A DNA stretch of 64,000 bases from Okeania sp. KiyG1 (GTDB lineage Bacteria; Cyanobacteriota; Cyanobacteriia; Cyanobacteriales; Microcoleaceae), in the NCBI RefSeq assembly GCF_014132355.1, contig NZ_BLZO01000098.1, forward strand, positions 1 through 64,000, given 5' to 3'. The notes beneath the pieces were generated by a model that made no database searches, was not told the DNA's origin, and saw only the letters and a program-made list of their open reading frames with translations. The position numbers and the translations under genes were made by a program. This document shows positions 18,877 through 28,360 of this stretch, piece by piece. Every line of letters begins with the position of its first letter. The first letter of the stretch is position 1.

Positions 18877-20128
18877 TCAAAAGCCTGAAAGCTTAGTTGT
18901 TCGTAGTGGATCGACCACCACAGGGTTAAACGGCAAACCCTTTATTCCTTGGTCAAAGACATCAGGAATTACTTTTTAATAATGTTCAACGACCCATTTA
19001 CATCTGCATTTAATAATTTATTTTCCCTGGTTTTATACAATCCTCTTGTTACTCTTTTTCCACTAAATTTCGGTTTTTTCTCTCCATATTTTGGTAAATC
19101 ATCCCCATCTAAACAGCTTGATTGAGATGTATAGGATTCTTCTGTTATTATTACTTTTATTCCTCTTAGTTGGGCTTTATATCTTAACATCTCTATTAAC
19201 TTATAGTGAGGGATATTCACAAATTGTTGATTGTTCTTTTTTCCTAATTTTATTTCTTGTTTCCAGGTCTGATTCTGCCCAATGATTAAGATTCCTATTT
19301 CATGGTTTACACACCAATCTATTACTCTTTTACTTGCTGTATGGAGATAGTTTTCTACTCGACAATTTCGTTTCGTGAGCCGACATGAATGTGAGTTAAT
19401 TTTTTAACCGATGAGAATTACATCTGATTATGGTTGTTTTTAATTGAGATTGTAAATAAGAGCGCTGTTTATTATAAAAGGTGTTAATTGCTTTTAATGG
19501 TCTGCCTTTAATCAACAGAGGTGATAGTTCCTGTTTGATTTGTAGTTACAGCTATTAAGTTATTTACTCCTAAATCTACTCCAGCTAATTGTTTATTTTC
19601 TGTTGTTTCTTCCGCTTTTTCATAGACTATTTCCACTATATAACAGCTACTTTTGGGAATAATTCTTGCCTCTATTATTTCTGTCTGTGAAGTGGGGATT
19701 TTTATTTCACTCATCGACAGATGACAAATTCCTTTTTTTAAGGCTTTTTTGTAAATTGATTCATCTGGGTAGGGCAGAATATTTCGACCTTTTGTTTTGT
19801 GTTTATATTTGGGAATTTTCGGTTTTCCTAAAAATTTATTTGGGTGTTTTTTCCACTCTCTTAAAGCTGAAAAATAACTTTTCCAAGCTTTGATCTAATT
19901 TCCTAATAATTTGCTTACTTACCTTGGTAGGTAAAGCTTTATAATCATAACTTTTAGATATCTTGTGATAAAGTTCATTAAAATTTAATTTCTTTTGAGC
20001 GGCAAAGAAATATTGACGATAATAATAGTTACCTAAATTAAACAGATTTTTCGACAAAAAGCCTTGTGGTCAATTTCTGACCACAAATAATGCGATTTAG
20101 CGATCGAATGACGTTCAACTAGCTTCAT
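18877..20128 (-). pseudogene. tnpB pseudogene (SYTSQ-type, no zinc ribbon)
   Basis: The native start is ATG 20128 (MKLVERHSIAKSHYLWSEID) and the native stop is at 18877-18879. Intact segments are LSKNLFNLGNYYYRQYFFAA at 20057, AGVDLGVNNLIAVTT near 19560 and EESYTSQSSCLDGDDLP near 19130. Shifts include a T5-for-T6 loss near 20053, an extra A near 19893 and an A5-for-A6 loss near 18975. About 100 codons between 19220 and 19508 are also disordered. It is the same subfamily as the gene at 44168. A left-end-like segment lies at 20216-20262. No tnpA is present. Confidence 0.85.
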
Positions 20129-20500
20129 ACCTTAACTGTAGCTGATAACGACTCAATGGATAGACAACTGAGCAAACTTACTCATTTTAGTTTTATAGCT
20201 ATAGTTATGAGTAAGTTTGAGAAACTTTAGACAAGTTTTTGCTTTCTATATTTACCCCACCTAAATCAAAAAATAGGGGGGTAATTATGTTGTCGGGACG
20301 TTATCAATCTATGACAAGTTCCAATTTCAGAGAAATTTTCTCCTATTTCCTGAAACCTTAAGAAAATAGGTAGAAATTGACTTAAATATAAATATCAAAT
20401 CAAAACAATTTTCTCTGTTTAATCCTCTTTTAACCAATTGCCTACAGGGTATGATTACTAATGCTACTTAGGTGAAAAGGTTAATTTTTCAACCTAAAAT
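20129..20500. other. intergenic region between tnpB relic and ndhJ
   Basis: It holds the presumed left end of the tnpB element (20216-20262) and the ndhJ-side hairpin at 20467-20497. No gene is visible. Confidence 0.6.
20467..20497 (-). terminator. hairpin downstream of ndhJ
   Basis: On the minus strand TTAGGTTGAAAAA pairs imperfectly with TTTTCACCTAA immediately after the ndhJ stop. There is no long T tract, so it may stabilise the 3' end rather than be a full intrinsic terminator. Confidence 0.45.
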
Positions 20501-21004
20501 TTAGTAGGCATCTTGTAATTCATAGAACTCTGGAGAGATATAATCTTTACGCAATGGCCAACCAACCCAATCTTCAGACATCAAAATGCGTTTCAGATTA
20601 GGATGTCCTTCATAGACAATGCCATACATATCATAGGATTCCCGTTCTTGAAAATCAGCCGATTTCCAAATCCAGTAAACAGAAGGAACTCTAGGATCGT
20701 CTCTGGGCACAAATACCTTTAAACGTATTTCTTCTGGTTGGTCTACATCGTCGCTGACCTTAACCAAGTGATAAACACTCACCAAGTCTTCTCCGGGACC
20801 TGCATCATAAGCACATTGACATTGTAGATAATTAAACCCATAAGCATATAAAGCTGTAGCCAAGGGAATTAAAAATTCTCTGTCAACTTTGATCATTTCT
20901 ACTCCCAGATGATCTGGTTCTAGAGACTCATGCTCAAAGCCATTTTCTGTCAGCCATTTTGAAGCTTTACCTGCTTCAACTATTGGAGCTTCTGACTCAC
21001 TCAC
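20501..21004 (-). CDS. ndhJ: NAD(P)H-quinone oxidoreductase (NDH-1) subunit J
   Basis: The 167-residue protein is the 30-kDa-type subunit of the peripheral arm of cyanobacterial NDH-1, used in respiration and cyclic electron flow at the thylakoid membrane. The family signature [20 protein letters not shown] (ERESYDMxGI) is at about residues 117-137. The length is normal. Its start overlaps the ndhK 3' end by eight bases, so the two are translationally coupled. It is the last gene of the ndhC-ndhK-ndhJ operon. Confidence 0.97.
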   Translation of the reverse strand: MSESEAPIVEAGKASKWLTENGFEHESLEPDHLGVEMIKVDREFLIPLATALYAYGFNYLQCQCAYDAGPGEDLVSVYHLVKVSDDVDQPEEIRLKVFVPRDDPRVPSVYWIWKSADFQERESYDMYGIVYEGHPNLKRILMSEDWVGWPLRKDYISPEFYELQDAY

Positions 21005-21719
21005 GACTTACCTCCTCTTTTTGTGTAGCTTGCAGTGCTGGTGGTATTGGCATACCTATTGCTTCTGTTAATTCTTTTGGTGGTGTTTCCCGGTCTGATG
21101 TCTTGAGATAATTACCATTCAGAATTGGTTCAACCACTTTCATATTGTGTTTAACAGTGTGGTAGCGATGTACCTGCTGCAATTTAGCCCGTTCTTGCAA
21201 AGATTCATTGGCAACTTTTTTTCTCAGCTTGATGACGGCATCAATAATTGCTTCTGGACGTGGTGGACAACCAGGAATATAAACATCTACTGGGATTAAT
21301 TTGTCTACCCCACGGACTGCTGTTGGTGAGTCCATGCTGAACATTCCGCCAGTAATTGTACAAGCACCCATGGCAATGACATATTTAGGTTCTGGCATTT
21401 GCTCATAAAGACGTACCAAAACTGGGGCATACTTCATAGTGATTGTACCTGCAGTAATCAACAGGTCTGCTTGCCGAGGGCTAGACCGTGGCACTAGGCC
21501 AAAGCGGTCAAAGTCGAATCTAGAGCCAATCAGAGCTGCAAATTCAATGAAGCAGCAGGCTGTACCATATAGTAGAGGCCACAAACTAGAAAGTCGTGCC
21601 CAGTTGTAAAGGTCATCAACTGTAGTTAACACAACATTCTCTGATAGTTCTTGAGTAACCTGGGGAGATTGCTCAATAGGATTTATAATTTTTTGGTTTT
21701 GATTAGGACTTAAGACCAT
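20997..21719 (-). CDS. ndhK: NAD(P)H-quinone oxidoreductase (NDH-1) subunit K
   Basis: This is the PSST-like subunit carrying iron-sulfur cluster N2, the last cluster before plastoquinone. The four ligands are visible: the Cys pair in GTACCFIEF, the Cys of [11 protein letters not shown] and that of PGCPPRPEA. The 240 residues include a C-terminal extension ([17 protein letters not shown]) common in cyanobacteria. It overlaps ndhC by ten bases and ndhJ by eight, so all three are made from one minus-strand transcript. Confidence 0.97.
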   Translation of the reverse strand: MVLSPNQNQKIINPIEQSPQVTQELSENVVLTTVDDLYNWARLSSLWPLLYGTACCFIEFAALIGSRFDFDRFGLVPRSSPRQADLLITAGTITMKYAPVLVRLYEQMPEPKYVIAMGACTITGGMFSMDSPTAVRGVDKLIPVDVYIPGCPPRPEAIIDAVIKLRKKVANESLQERAKLQQVHRYHTVKHNMKVVEPILNGNYLKTSDRETPPKELTEAIGMPIPPALQATQKEEVSRE

Positions 21720-22072
21720 TCCAAAGCTCCTTTACGCCACGCGTAGACTAAAGCAACAACTAAGATTGTGATGAAAATTAGGGCTTCTATAAATGCTAGA
21801 AGTCCCAATTGATGAAAGGCCACTGCCCAAGGATACAAAAATACTGTTTCTACATCAAAGACGACGAAGACGAGGGCGAACATATAATAACGGATATTGA
21901 ATTGTATCCAAGCTCCACCAACTGGTTCTACACCAGATTCATAAGTAGTTCGTCGCTCTGGGCCACGAGTTTTAGGCCGCAGTAGTTTAGATGCAGTTAA
22001 GGCAATAACTGGAACTAGGCTGCTAATTAGTAGGAAGCCTAGAAAATATTCGTAACCACTAAGAGTAAACAC
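21710..22072 (-). CDS. ndhC: NAD(P)H-quinone oxidoreductase (NDH-1) subunit 3
   Basis: A 120-residue membrane subunit with three hydrophobic helices. The conserved loop [20 protein letters not shown] holds the Glu and Gly typical of NdhC/NuoA. Translation begins at GTG 22072 ([15 protein letters not shown]). It is the first gene of the operon, with about 1.1 kb of non-coding DNA upstream that should hold the promoter. Product and role are secure from sequence and gene order. Confidence 0.97.
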   Translation of the reverse strand: MFTLSGYEYFLGFLLISSLVPVIALTASKLLRPKTRGPERRTTYESGVEPVGGAWIQFNIRYYMFALVFVVFDVETVFLYPWAVAFHQLGLLAFIEALIFITILVVALVYAWRKGALEWS

Positions 22073-23197
22073 GATTAACCTACATTTCCTAAGTAACTAG
22101 GACTTTTATCTTTGAACATTTTGACACTTTCTTGTTAAGGGTGCATCTCAATGCGTGAATAAAGCCAAAAATTTATCGCTTATAGGGAACAGGGAATAGG
22201 GAATAGGAAAAAAGTATTCTTGCAAATTATGAGATGCACTTCTAGCTAAATTAGAGATTATAACGAGAGATTATTTTTTTAGCGATTGTTACCGAAAAAT
22301 TGGGTTTAAAGCCTCGCCCTTGTAGGGCGACTTTTTATTTGAGCATGCAAGTGAATTGAATATATGCTAAACTGTTATTAGTTGCCGGGGGCACTCGGAA
22401 ACTCTAAACGGACGTGGAGGGAAGCATCAGACTACCGCCAAGGAAGCAGCACCCTGTGTTAGCGACAGCTATGCGAAGCAAAGCGTCAACCCGCCGAAGA
22501 GCTACGGCTCAGTAGGAATCCCCGTGCCTTTAGGCCGGGGAGGATGTCAAAATTGTGCTGTTTAATTGTTCATAAATTTAAGATGAAACGATCCAGTAGG
22601 TTGGGTTGAGGGACGTTAGCGGAGCTTATCCGTTAGGATAAACCCAACAGCAATCTTTCTCCCCTACTCCCCTACTCCCCTACTCCCTAATGCACCATTT
22701 TAGCTGTGTCGGTCCAGTAGGGGCGGGTTCCGCGTTAAGGTAATGGTGTTACAAATTATTCAGATCAACGCGCCCCGGCCCCAATAATCTCATGCACAGC
22801 TTTAGTTGTGTCAGTCCAGTAGGAATAACGAAGTCAGAAGTCAGAAGTCAAAAGTCAGTAGGGGCGTTAACGATAGTTATTTTTGTAACGGGGATTTGAT
22901 CAAGGCTCCACAAATATTTCCCCTTAAAAGGCGGAGTGGCTCGACCCAATTATTTTGATAAATCACAAATTAAAATATGTAACTATCTTTGCGTGAATTT
23001 GGCATAACCTTCATCAGGCCAGATACATAAGCTTTTACCAGTCCAATTTTTAAGTCAAATGTCAAGATAAAAAAGCTAAAAGTAGCTCTCACCAGTCGGG
23101 TTGCAATCATTTTTCAATACCCATCTCCTCGAATTGCAACAATTCTGTAATAATAATTAAAGATGTTCTCATAATCGCTATTCAATTTTTTGGAACT
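22073..23197. other. long intergenic region between ndhC and rubA
   Basis: It holds the ndhC promoter region, a tnpB right-end remnant (22372-22550) and a palindrome after ACCGAAAAATT near 22290-22330. Low-complexity CCCCTACTCC runs and dispersed repeats lie at 22600-22900. No credible gene is seen. Confidence 0.6.
22372..22550 (+). mobile_element. orphan tnpB 3' end / right-end remnant
   Basis: The frame ALGNSKRTWREASDYRQGSS followed by TLC and a stop resembles the tail of cyanobacterial TnpB. It is followed by GGAATCCCCGTGCC, a short loop and GGCCGGGGAGGATGTCAA, the strong hairpin typical of IS605-type right ends where the TnpB guide RNA terminates. No tnpB body lies upstream. It could still be transcribed as an orphan guide-like RNA. 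Confidence 0.55.
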
Positions 23198-23536
23198 ATG
23201 AGCGAGCAAGTAACTGAGGCCACAGATGAACTGGATCGGTATGAATGTCGAGCCTGTGGATATATATATGAACCGAAGAAGGGAAGTTCTACTGGTAATA
23301 TTCCGGCCGGAACTGCTTTTTCAGATTTGCCCCCTGGTTGGCGTTGTCCTGTTTGTGGAGCGATTAAGGTTCAATTTGTGAATGTTGGACCAACTGAAGG
23401 TCCTTCCGGATTTAAAGAAAACCTTGGATATGGTTTTGGTGTTAATACACTCACACCAAGCCAGAAAAATATCCTAATTTTTGGCGCTTTAGCCGCCGGA
23501 TTTTTGTTTTTCTTGAGCTTATATGGTTTACGATAA
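23198..23536 (+). CDS. rubA: membrane-anchored rubredoxin
   Basis: Two CxxC knuckles bind one iron: CRACGYIYEP at about residues 18-27 and CPVCGAIK at about 50-57. A C-terminal membrane helix (NILIFGALAAGFLFFLSLYG, about 90-109) anchors it to the thylakoid. RubA of this tailed type is needed for photosystem assembly in cyanobacteria and plants. The 112-residue length is normal. It is followed by ycf48 and psbEFLJ, the classic conserved order. Confidence 0.96.
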   Translation: MSEQVTEATDELDRYECRACGYIYEPKKGSSTGNIPAGTAFSDLPPGWRCPVCGAIKVQFVNVGPTEGPSGFKENLGYGFGVNTLTPSQKNILIFGALAAGFLFFLSLYGLR

Positions 23537-23821
23537 GATGGCCTTAACAGCCTTCTCCTCACGGAGACGCTGCGCAAACGGCTGGAAGTCAGAAGCCAGG
23601 AGTCAGTAGATTTTTTTGGGCGCGATTGATGGGAGTAGCTGGCTCCTGGTTGGAAGCCTTGCCGGGTATAAATTCCCACCATCACCCGTGGTGTCCACAA
23701 TTGGTTGGGGTTTTCTAGAGACGAAGTGGCCTGTCAAAGACTATCCCCACGAACATTGATTCTGTCTCCAGAATTGCTGTCTCCTGAGTCCTTCTTCAAG
23801 GCTAATTAATGATTTAATGTG

Positions 23822-24838
23822 ATGCATTCAATAGTAAAGTTCTGGAAACAAATTTTCATAATACTAGCAGCAGTTATACTTTGTAGTGGCTGCAAAAATG
23901 CCTTTTTACCTGCAATAAGTTACAATCCCTGGGAGATAATTCAACTACCAACTGAGGCTAAGTTGTTTGATATCGGATTTACAGGCAATCCTGACCATGG
24001 TTGGATTGTCGGTGGTAATGCTACTCTCTTAGAAACTACTGATGGTGGTAATACTTGGCAACCTAAAAGTATAGATATAGAAGAAGAAAAAGCTCGCTTG
24101 ACTTCTGTGAGTTTTAATGGTAATGAAGGGTGGATTTTAGGGCAGCCTTCTTTACTTCTACACACGGATGATCAAGGAGAGTCTTGGACTCAGATTCCTC
24201 TCAGCTCTAAATTACCAGGTGCTCCTAATACGATTATTGCTCTTGGGCCAGATTCTGCTGAGATGACTACTGATGTAGGAGCTATCTATCGCACAGAAGA
24301 TAGTGGCCAACATTGGCGTGCTCAGGTAGAGGATGCTGTGGGAGTAGTGAGGAATATTTCCCGTTCTCCTGATGGTAAGTATATTGCTGTTTCGGCCAAG
24401 GGTAATTTTTACTCTAGTTGGGAACCAGGCCAAAGAGCTTGGACTCCTCATAATCGTCAAGACTCTCGCCGTTTGGAAAATATGGGGTTCAGTGATGATG
24501 GTGGTTTATGGCTATTGGCACGAGGAGGCCAACTGCGGTTTAGCGATCCAGAAAATCCTGAAGAGTGGGGTGAAGCTATTAGTCCAGAATATGCCACAAG
24601 TTGGGGTTTATTAGATTTGGCTTATCGCACTCCTGATGAAATTTGGGTTTCTGGTGGTAGTGGTAATTTACTTCGCAGTGTTGATGGCGGTCAGACTTGG
24701 GAAAAAGACCGTGATGTAGAGAGTGTTCCAGAAAATTTCTACAAAATTGTTTTTATTAACCAAGAAAAAGGTTTTATTCTTGGTCAAAGAGGAACTGTGT
24801 TGAAATACAATGGTTCAGCAGTTTCAGAAGCAGCGTGA
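23822..24838 (+). CDS. ycf48: photosystem II assembly factor Ycf48 (HCF136-like)
   Basis: A seven-bladed beta-propeller that binds the D1 precursor and helps assemble the PSII reaction centre. Residues 1-22 form a lipoprotein-type signal ending in LCSGC, so it is probably tethered to the lumenal side. Repeats such as GWIVGGNATLLETTDGGNTW, EGWILGQPSLLLHTDDQGES and GFILGQRGTVLKY mark the blades. ATG 23822 is preferred to GTG 23819. The length is standard. It lies between rubA and psbE, as in most cyanobacteria. Confidence 0.96.
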   Translation: MHSIVKFWKQIFIILAAVILCSGCKNAFLPAISYNPWEIIQLPTEAKLFDIGFTGNPDHGWIVGGNATLLETTDGGNTWQPKSIDIEEEKARLTSVSFNGNEGWILGQPSLLLHTDDQGESWTQIPLSSKLPGAPNTIIALGPDSAEMTTDVGAIYRTEDSGQHWRAQVEDAVGVVRNISRSPDGKYIAVSAKGNFYSSWEPGQRAWTPHNRQDSRRLENMGFSDDGGLWLLARGGQLRFSDPENPEEWGEAISPEYATSWGLLDLAYRTPDEIWVSGGSGNLLRSVDGGQTWEKDRDVESVPENFYKIVFINQEKGFILGQRGTVLKYNGSAVSEAA

Positions 24839-25154
24839 AACTCAATACAATATTCAGAGAAAAATTCTTCCTCATAATTTGAATTGGGTAGTATTACTCA
24901 GATGGGAAAAGCTAATTTCTTGATGTTGTTTGAGTTACTGAAAATTTCGACTGGATATGTTAGAATCGATCCCGTCTAACTAACAGATAAAAATAGCAGA
25001 TGTTAAAGAAGGCAAAAAGTGAGTCTGTCTTTAGCTATTAACAAAGAAAAAAAACTCAAACCATTAATTTAGTTATGGGGTGAGGTATTGAGAAAGGTTT
25101 TAAAACTATCACATTTAGATGATAGTTAGAAATAAATTTGGAGGAGAAAATTAG
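24839..25154 (+). promoter_or_regulatory. leader region of psbEFLJ
   Basis: This 316-base gap has no gene and should hold the psbEFLJ promoter and 5' leader. A ribosome binding site (GGAGGAGAAA) precedes psbE at 25140-25149. I cannot assign the -10 and -35 boxes with confidence. Confidence 0.45.
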
Positions 25155-25406
25155 ATGGCAGGCGGCAATACCGGTGAGCGTCCTTTTGGAGATATCATCA
25201 CAAGTATTCGTTATTGGGTAATACACAGTATCACTATTCCAGCTCTGTTTGTTGCAGGTTGGCTATTTGTAAGTACAGGTTTGGCTTACGATGTTTTTGG
25301 TACACCTAGACCTAACGAGTATTATACTGATCAAAGACAAGAATTACCAGTTGTATCAGACCGTTTTGAAGCTAAAAAACAAATTGATGAATTTATTGGT
25401 GAATAG
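25155..25406 (+). CDS. psbE: cytochrome b559 subunit alpha
   Basis: An 83-residue PSII subunit with one membrane helix. The haem-ligand His is in [20 protein letters not shown] (about residue 24), and the conserved tail [11 protein letters not shown] follows. It pairs with PsbF to bind haem b559. It is the first gene of the psbEFLJ operon. Confidence 0.98.
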   Translation: MAGGNTGERPFGDIITSIRYWVIHSITIPALFVAGWLFVSTGLAYDVFGTPRPNEYYTDQRQELPVVSDRFEAKKQIDEFIGE

Positions 25407-25430
25407 TTGAAAATTTAGGAGATTTTTATT

Positions 25431-25565
25431 ATGACTAGCGGAAATCCAAATCAACCAATTAGCTATCCAATTTTTACAGTTAGATGGTTAGCAGTTCATA
25501 CCCTTGGCGTGCCTACAGTTTTCTTTTTAGGTGCCATTGCAGCTATGCAGTTTATTCAAAGATAG
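25431..25565 (+). CDS. psbF: cytochrome b559 subunit beta
   Basis: The 44-codon gene reads [20 protein letters not shown] and then [20 protein letters not shown]. The His of AVHTLGV is the second haem ligand. AGGAG precedes the start. It lies 24 bases after psbE, and its product is required for PSII reaction-centre assembly. Confidence 0.97.
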   Translation: MTSGNPNQPISYPIFTVRWLAVHTLGVPTVFFLGAIAAMQFIQR

Positions 25566-25574
25566 GAGTATATT

Positions 25575-25700
25575 ATGCCTTTAGATCGTAGTGAAAATAC
25601 TAATAAGCAGCCAGTAGAATTAAACAGAACTTCACTCTACCTTGGTTTATTATTAGTATTTGTTCTTGGTATTCTGTTTTCGAGTTATTTCTTTAATTAA
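25575..25700 (+). CDS. psbL: photosystem II protein L
   Basis: The 41-residue product begins [20 protein letters not shown] and has a single C-terminal helix ([20 protein letters not shown]). [14 protein letters not shown] is the invariant core. It lies nine bases after psbF, with AGGAG overlapping the psbF end. Confidence 0.97.
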   Translation: MPLDRSENTNKQPVELNRTSLYLGLLLVFVLGILFSSYFFN

Positions 25701-25736
25701 TTCGGAAAGTAAAACAGAGAAATTACTAGGTATTTA

Positions 25737-25765
25737 AGTCACCCTATTGGGGTGGCCTATTTCTA
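25737..25765 (+). promoter_or_regulatory. hairpin between psbL and psbJ
   Basis: CACCCTATTGGGGTG forms a short strong stem about 40 bases after psbL. No T tract follows closely, so it may be an mRNA processing or attenuation site that sets psbJ level. Confidence 0.4.
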
Positions 25766-25867
25766 GTAATATTGAGTAGAAAGTTAACAAGTATATTGTT
25801 GGCAAATTACCTTATAGGTAAAAATTTTTTAGCACGAAGTAGTTTTGAAATAATGAGGTGAAATATT

Positions 25868-25990
25868 ATGATGTCCGAACCAGGTAGAATTCCTTTATGG
25901 TTGGTTGCTACTGTTGCCGGAACTGGCGTACTTGTAGTTGTTGGTCTTTTCTTTTATGGTGCCTATGTTGGTGTAGGTTCTTCTTTATAA
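25868..25990 (+). CDS. psbJ: photosystem II protein J
   Basis: The 40-residue product reads [20 protein letters not shown], followed by a hydrophobic stretch ending [12 protein letters not shown]. The single helix and the GRIPLW start are diagnostic. A second ATG follows directly at 25871. It affects electron flow on the PSII acceptor side. It ends the operon just before a terminator. Confidence 0.96.
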   Translation: MMSEPGRIPLWLVATVAGTGVLVVVGLFFYGAYVGVGSSL

Positions 25991-26016
25991 GAAAGATTTG
26001 AACTTTGATTTTGTTA

Positions 26017-26056
26017 AATAATCTCACTATTTTTTAAAGTGGGATTATTTTTTTTG
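26017..26056 (+). terminator. intrinsic terminator of psbEFLJ
   Basis: AATCTCAC and GTGGGATT form a stem around an AT-rich loop, followed by a run of eight T residues. This is a good rho-independent terminator 30 bases after psbJ. Confidence 0.85.
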
Positions 26057-26563
26057 AGGTTCATAGATGAAGTTAAATTTCACAATCATTAGTGACAAGT
26101 TACCCACTTTTTAGGATAGTTAGGTATGGCAGTCGCCACTATAACTATAGTTAGGACATCGGGTAATTATATAGTTAGGACATCAGGTAATTATGATGAT
26201 TTATGACGCGAGCAAGATGCTCGCACTAATTGTCAAACAACAACCTGGCAGTTCCTAAGTGACAAGTTACCCACTTTTTAGGATAGTTAGGTATGGCAGT
26301 CGCCACTATAACTATAGTTAGGACATCGGGTAATTATATAGTTAGGACATCAGGTAATTATGATGATTTATGACGCGAGCAAGATGCTCGCACTAATTGT
26401 CAAACAACAACCTGGCAGTTCCTATCCGGATGATATTATAAGAACTGTCCAATAGCTAAAAGTCTGATATTATCGGTTTTTTATTCCCCCTTCCGGAACT
26501 GTTGCCAGATGAGCTGCGCACAGCGCTATATTTAGGCAATTATTTAAAGATTGAGAAACATCA
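26057..26563. other. intergenic region with tandem duplication
   Basis: Most of this stretch is the exact duplication at 26091-26424. The remainder (26425-26563) has a CCGGATGATATTAT motif like the miniature-element ends and the leader of the methyltransferase gene. Confidence 0.6.
26091..26424. repeat. perfect 167-bp tandem duplication
   Basis: Two head-to-tail units, 26091-26257 and 26258-26424, appear identical throughout. Each includes the hairpin GCGAGCAAGATGCTCGC and two GGACATC(G/A)GGTAATTAT motifs. Perfect identity means a recent duplication or active correction. Confidence 0.95.
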
Positions 26564-27289
26564 ATGATACCTATGGATTTGTATAAAGGTATGTCCGATT
26601 TCTATAATAGCTTTGTGCAAAAGAATCGGAATTACAAAGCAATTGCTACGGAGCTGATCGAAATTTTCGGCGATCGGAAAGACATCTTGGATGTGGGAAT
26701 TGGGACTGGTTTGCTTGTAGAGCAAATTCTTCTGTTGCGACCTGAACTCCAGATATCCGGGGTGGACACGAGTGCGTCTCTACTTGCTCAAGCTCAAGAA
26801 TGCTTAGGCTCCCGAGTCGATCTCTACTGTCAAGATGTGGTCGATATGCACCTCAACAAGATGTTTGATCTGGCCTATTCTCGTGGTGGTGCGTGGGCTT
26901 TTGTGAATGATGGTGATACCATTTTACTTGCTAGTCACATCCTCGATCTTGATGCGATTCAGAGGAGTTTTGAACGTATTGCTGGACACTTACGAGACAG
27001 AGGGCAATTAATTATCATCTCATCGAATTCTAATCATAGCAAATGCGAGAATTTGGATGAGGAAGTCTCATTCCAGAGAACCGTTACCAAGAATTGGATT
27101 GATGGAGAGCAATATCTTAGTCTTGATTACACTTGTCATCAGCAAGGGAGTCTTATCGGACAGCAAAAGCTGCGAATGCGATTACTTGAGTTCGATGTTG
27201 TCGAAGAAATGCTGAAATCGGCAAATTTGCGCTCGGTCTCCGTTGGAGATAACCAGTACCATATCTATCAAAAAGAGGTTTCTGAATGA
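26564..27289 (+). CDS. class I SAM-dependent methyltransferase
   Basis: The SAM-binding motif I is ILDVGIGTGLLVE at about residues 41-53, with acidic GVDTS (about 66-70) and a post-motif LDLDAIQRSFERIAGHLRDR. The 241 residues suit a small-molecule methyltransferase. A start at Met4 (MDLYKG) is equally possible. Its stop overlaps the next start (ATGA), so it is coupled to a polyprenyl-synthetase-like protein. Base composition of the pair is visibly richer in G and C than the flanking genes, suggesting transfer. The substrate is unknown; a prenyl-derived molecule is the natural guess from context. Confidence 0.8.
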   Translation: MIPMDLYKGMSDFYNSFVQKNRNYKAIATELIEIFGDRKDILDVGIGTGLLVEQILLLRPELQISGVDTSASLLAQAQECLGSRVDLYCQDVVDMHLNKMFDLAYSRGGAWAFVNDGDTILLASHILDLDAIQRSFERIAGHLRDRGQLIIISSNSNHSKCENLDEEVSFQRTVTKNWIDGEQYLSLDYTCHQQGSLIGQQKLRMRLLEFDVVEEMLKSANLRSVSVGDNQYHIYQKEVSE

Positions 27290-28305
27290 GTGAGTACTTC
27301 AATCTGATGAAAGAGACATCCCAAGCAACGGATGTGCTAATCGCTGAATATACTGAGAAGTTAAGCCCAGAAGTGCAGCAGCTTCCTATGAAACGTCATG
27401 GTCATCCTCGATTACGAGACCTCCAGATCCGAACAGGTTATGAGATTAACGGAGGTCAAAACTGGAAGGAGATTATTCCCGTCTGTGCAAGTTTTGAGAT
27501 CCTCAACTGTTCGACTTATGTTATCAACTGGTTTCTTGATGAGAAAAATGGGTATGATAGCACCGATAGTAAGCGAAAGCTAGTCATCGCAGGGTTCCAA
27601 CTGAGAGAAGTTGCTCAACAGATCCTAGAGGATTATGGCATGACTTCGCTCTTAACGCTCCTCAGCAAAATCAACCATCAAGTCTATCTTGGTCAGAGGA
27701 TGGACATTCACGATCTACAGGTTTCTAAAGTGAGTGACTATCCAGACTACGACCAGTTTCTAGCAGCGTATCAGCAGCGATGTAGATTGCTTTCAGGTGT
27801 GTTCTACGGAAGTTGTTTCTTTGCAGGATCGATCGTTGCAGAGCAACCTGACGAATTGCTGTATGAGATGGGTGCTATCTATGGTGCAGCTACTCAGGCG
27901 GCTAATGATTTTGGTGATTTTGCATTGCCTGTCGAGCGTCTATCAAAGCTGGAGAAACCTTATCAGGATCAATTTTCGGACTTTATCAATGGAAAACTAA
28001 CGTTGGCAGTGTATCTGATGACTCAAAGATCCAACGAGCAAGAGCGGGAGCGACTTGAAGAGTTAAGGTCTAGTACCATTGATGATAATTCCTATCGCGA
28101 AATTCTAGAGATACTGGTCAACAAAGGTGTATATGCTGACTGTCTGACTTACCTCAAGCATGAGCATAAAAGATGTAAGACGATGCTCTATTCTAAAGAG
28201 AAAACAGTACATCGAGACACGGTTGCTTCAATTTTAGTGAGAATTACCTCGAACAAGTTCCTGTCACAGCTCAGAAAGAACATCGAAATGTTTAGCATTG
28301 GATAA
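27286..28305 (+). CDS. polyprenyl-synthetase-like protein with altered aspartate motifs
   Basis: The 339 residues follow the all-helical isoprenyl diphosphate synthase pattern. The first aspartate motif, normally DDxxD, reads NWFLDEKNGYD (about 81-91). The GQ-x-x-D signature is kept (GQRMD, 136-140). The second motif is NDFGD (207-211) in place of DDxxD, and the GK-T motif is kept (NGKLTL, 235-240). Magnesium-diphosphate binding is therefore probably altered, so it may be a terpene cyclase-like or regulatory homologue rather than a chain-elongating enzyme. It overlaps the methyltransferase by four bases. The family is inferred from motif spacing. Confidence 0.7.
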   Translation: MSEYFNLMKETSQATDVLIAEYTEKLSPEVQQLPMKRHGHPRLRDLQIRTGYEINGGQNWKEIIPVCASFEILNCSTYVINWFLDEKNGYDSTDSKRKLVIAGFQLREVAQQILEDYGMTSLLTLLSKINHQVYLGQRMDIHDLQVSKVSDYPDYDQFLAAYQQRCRLLSGVFYGSCFFAGSIVAEQPDELLYEMGAIYGAATQAANDFGDFALPVERLSKLEKPYQDQFSDFINGKLTLAVYLMTQRSNEQERERLEELRSSTIDDNSYREILEILVNKGVYADCLTYLKHEHKRCKTMLYSKEKTVHRDTVASILVRITSNKFLSQLRKNIEMFSIG

Positions 28306-28360
28306 TACTTTTGCTATTCCTGTATGATATGATTTGGTAGCACGTCCTAAATTTTCAACA

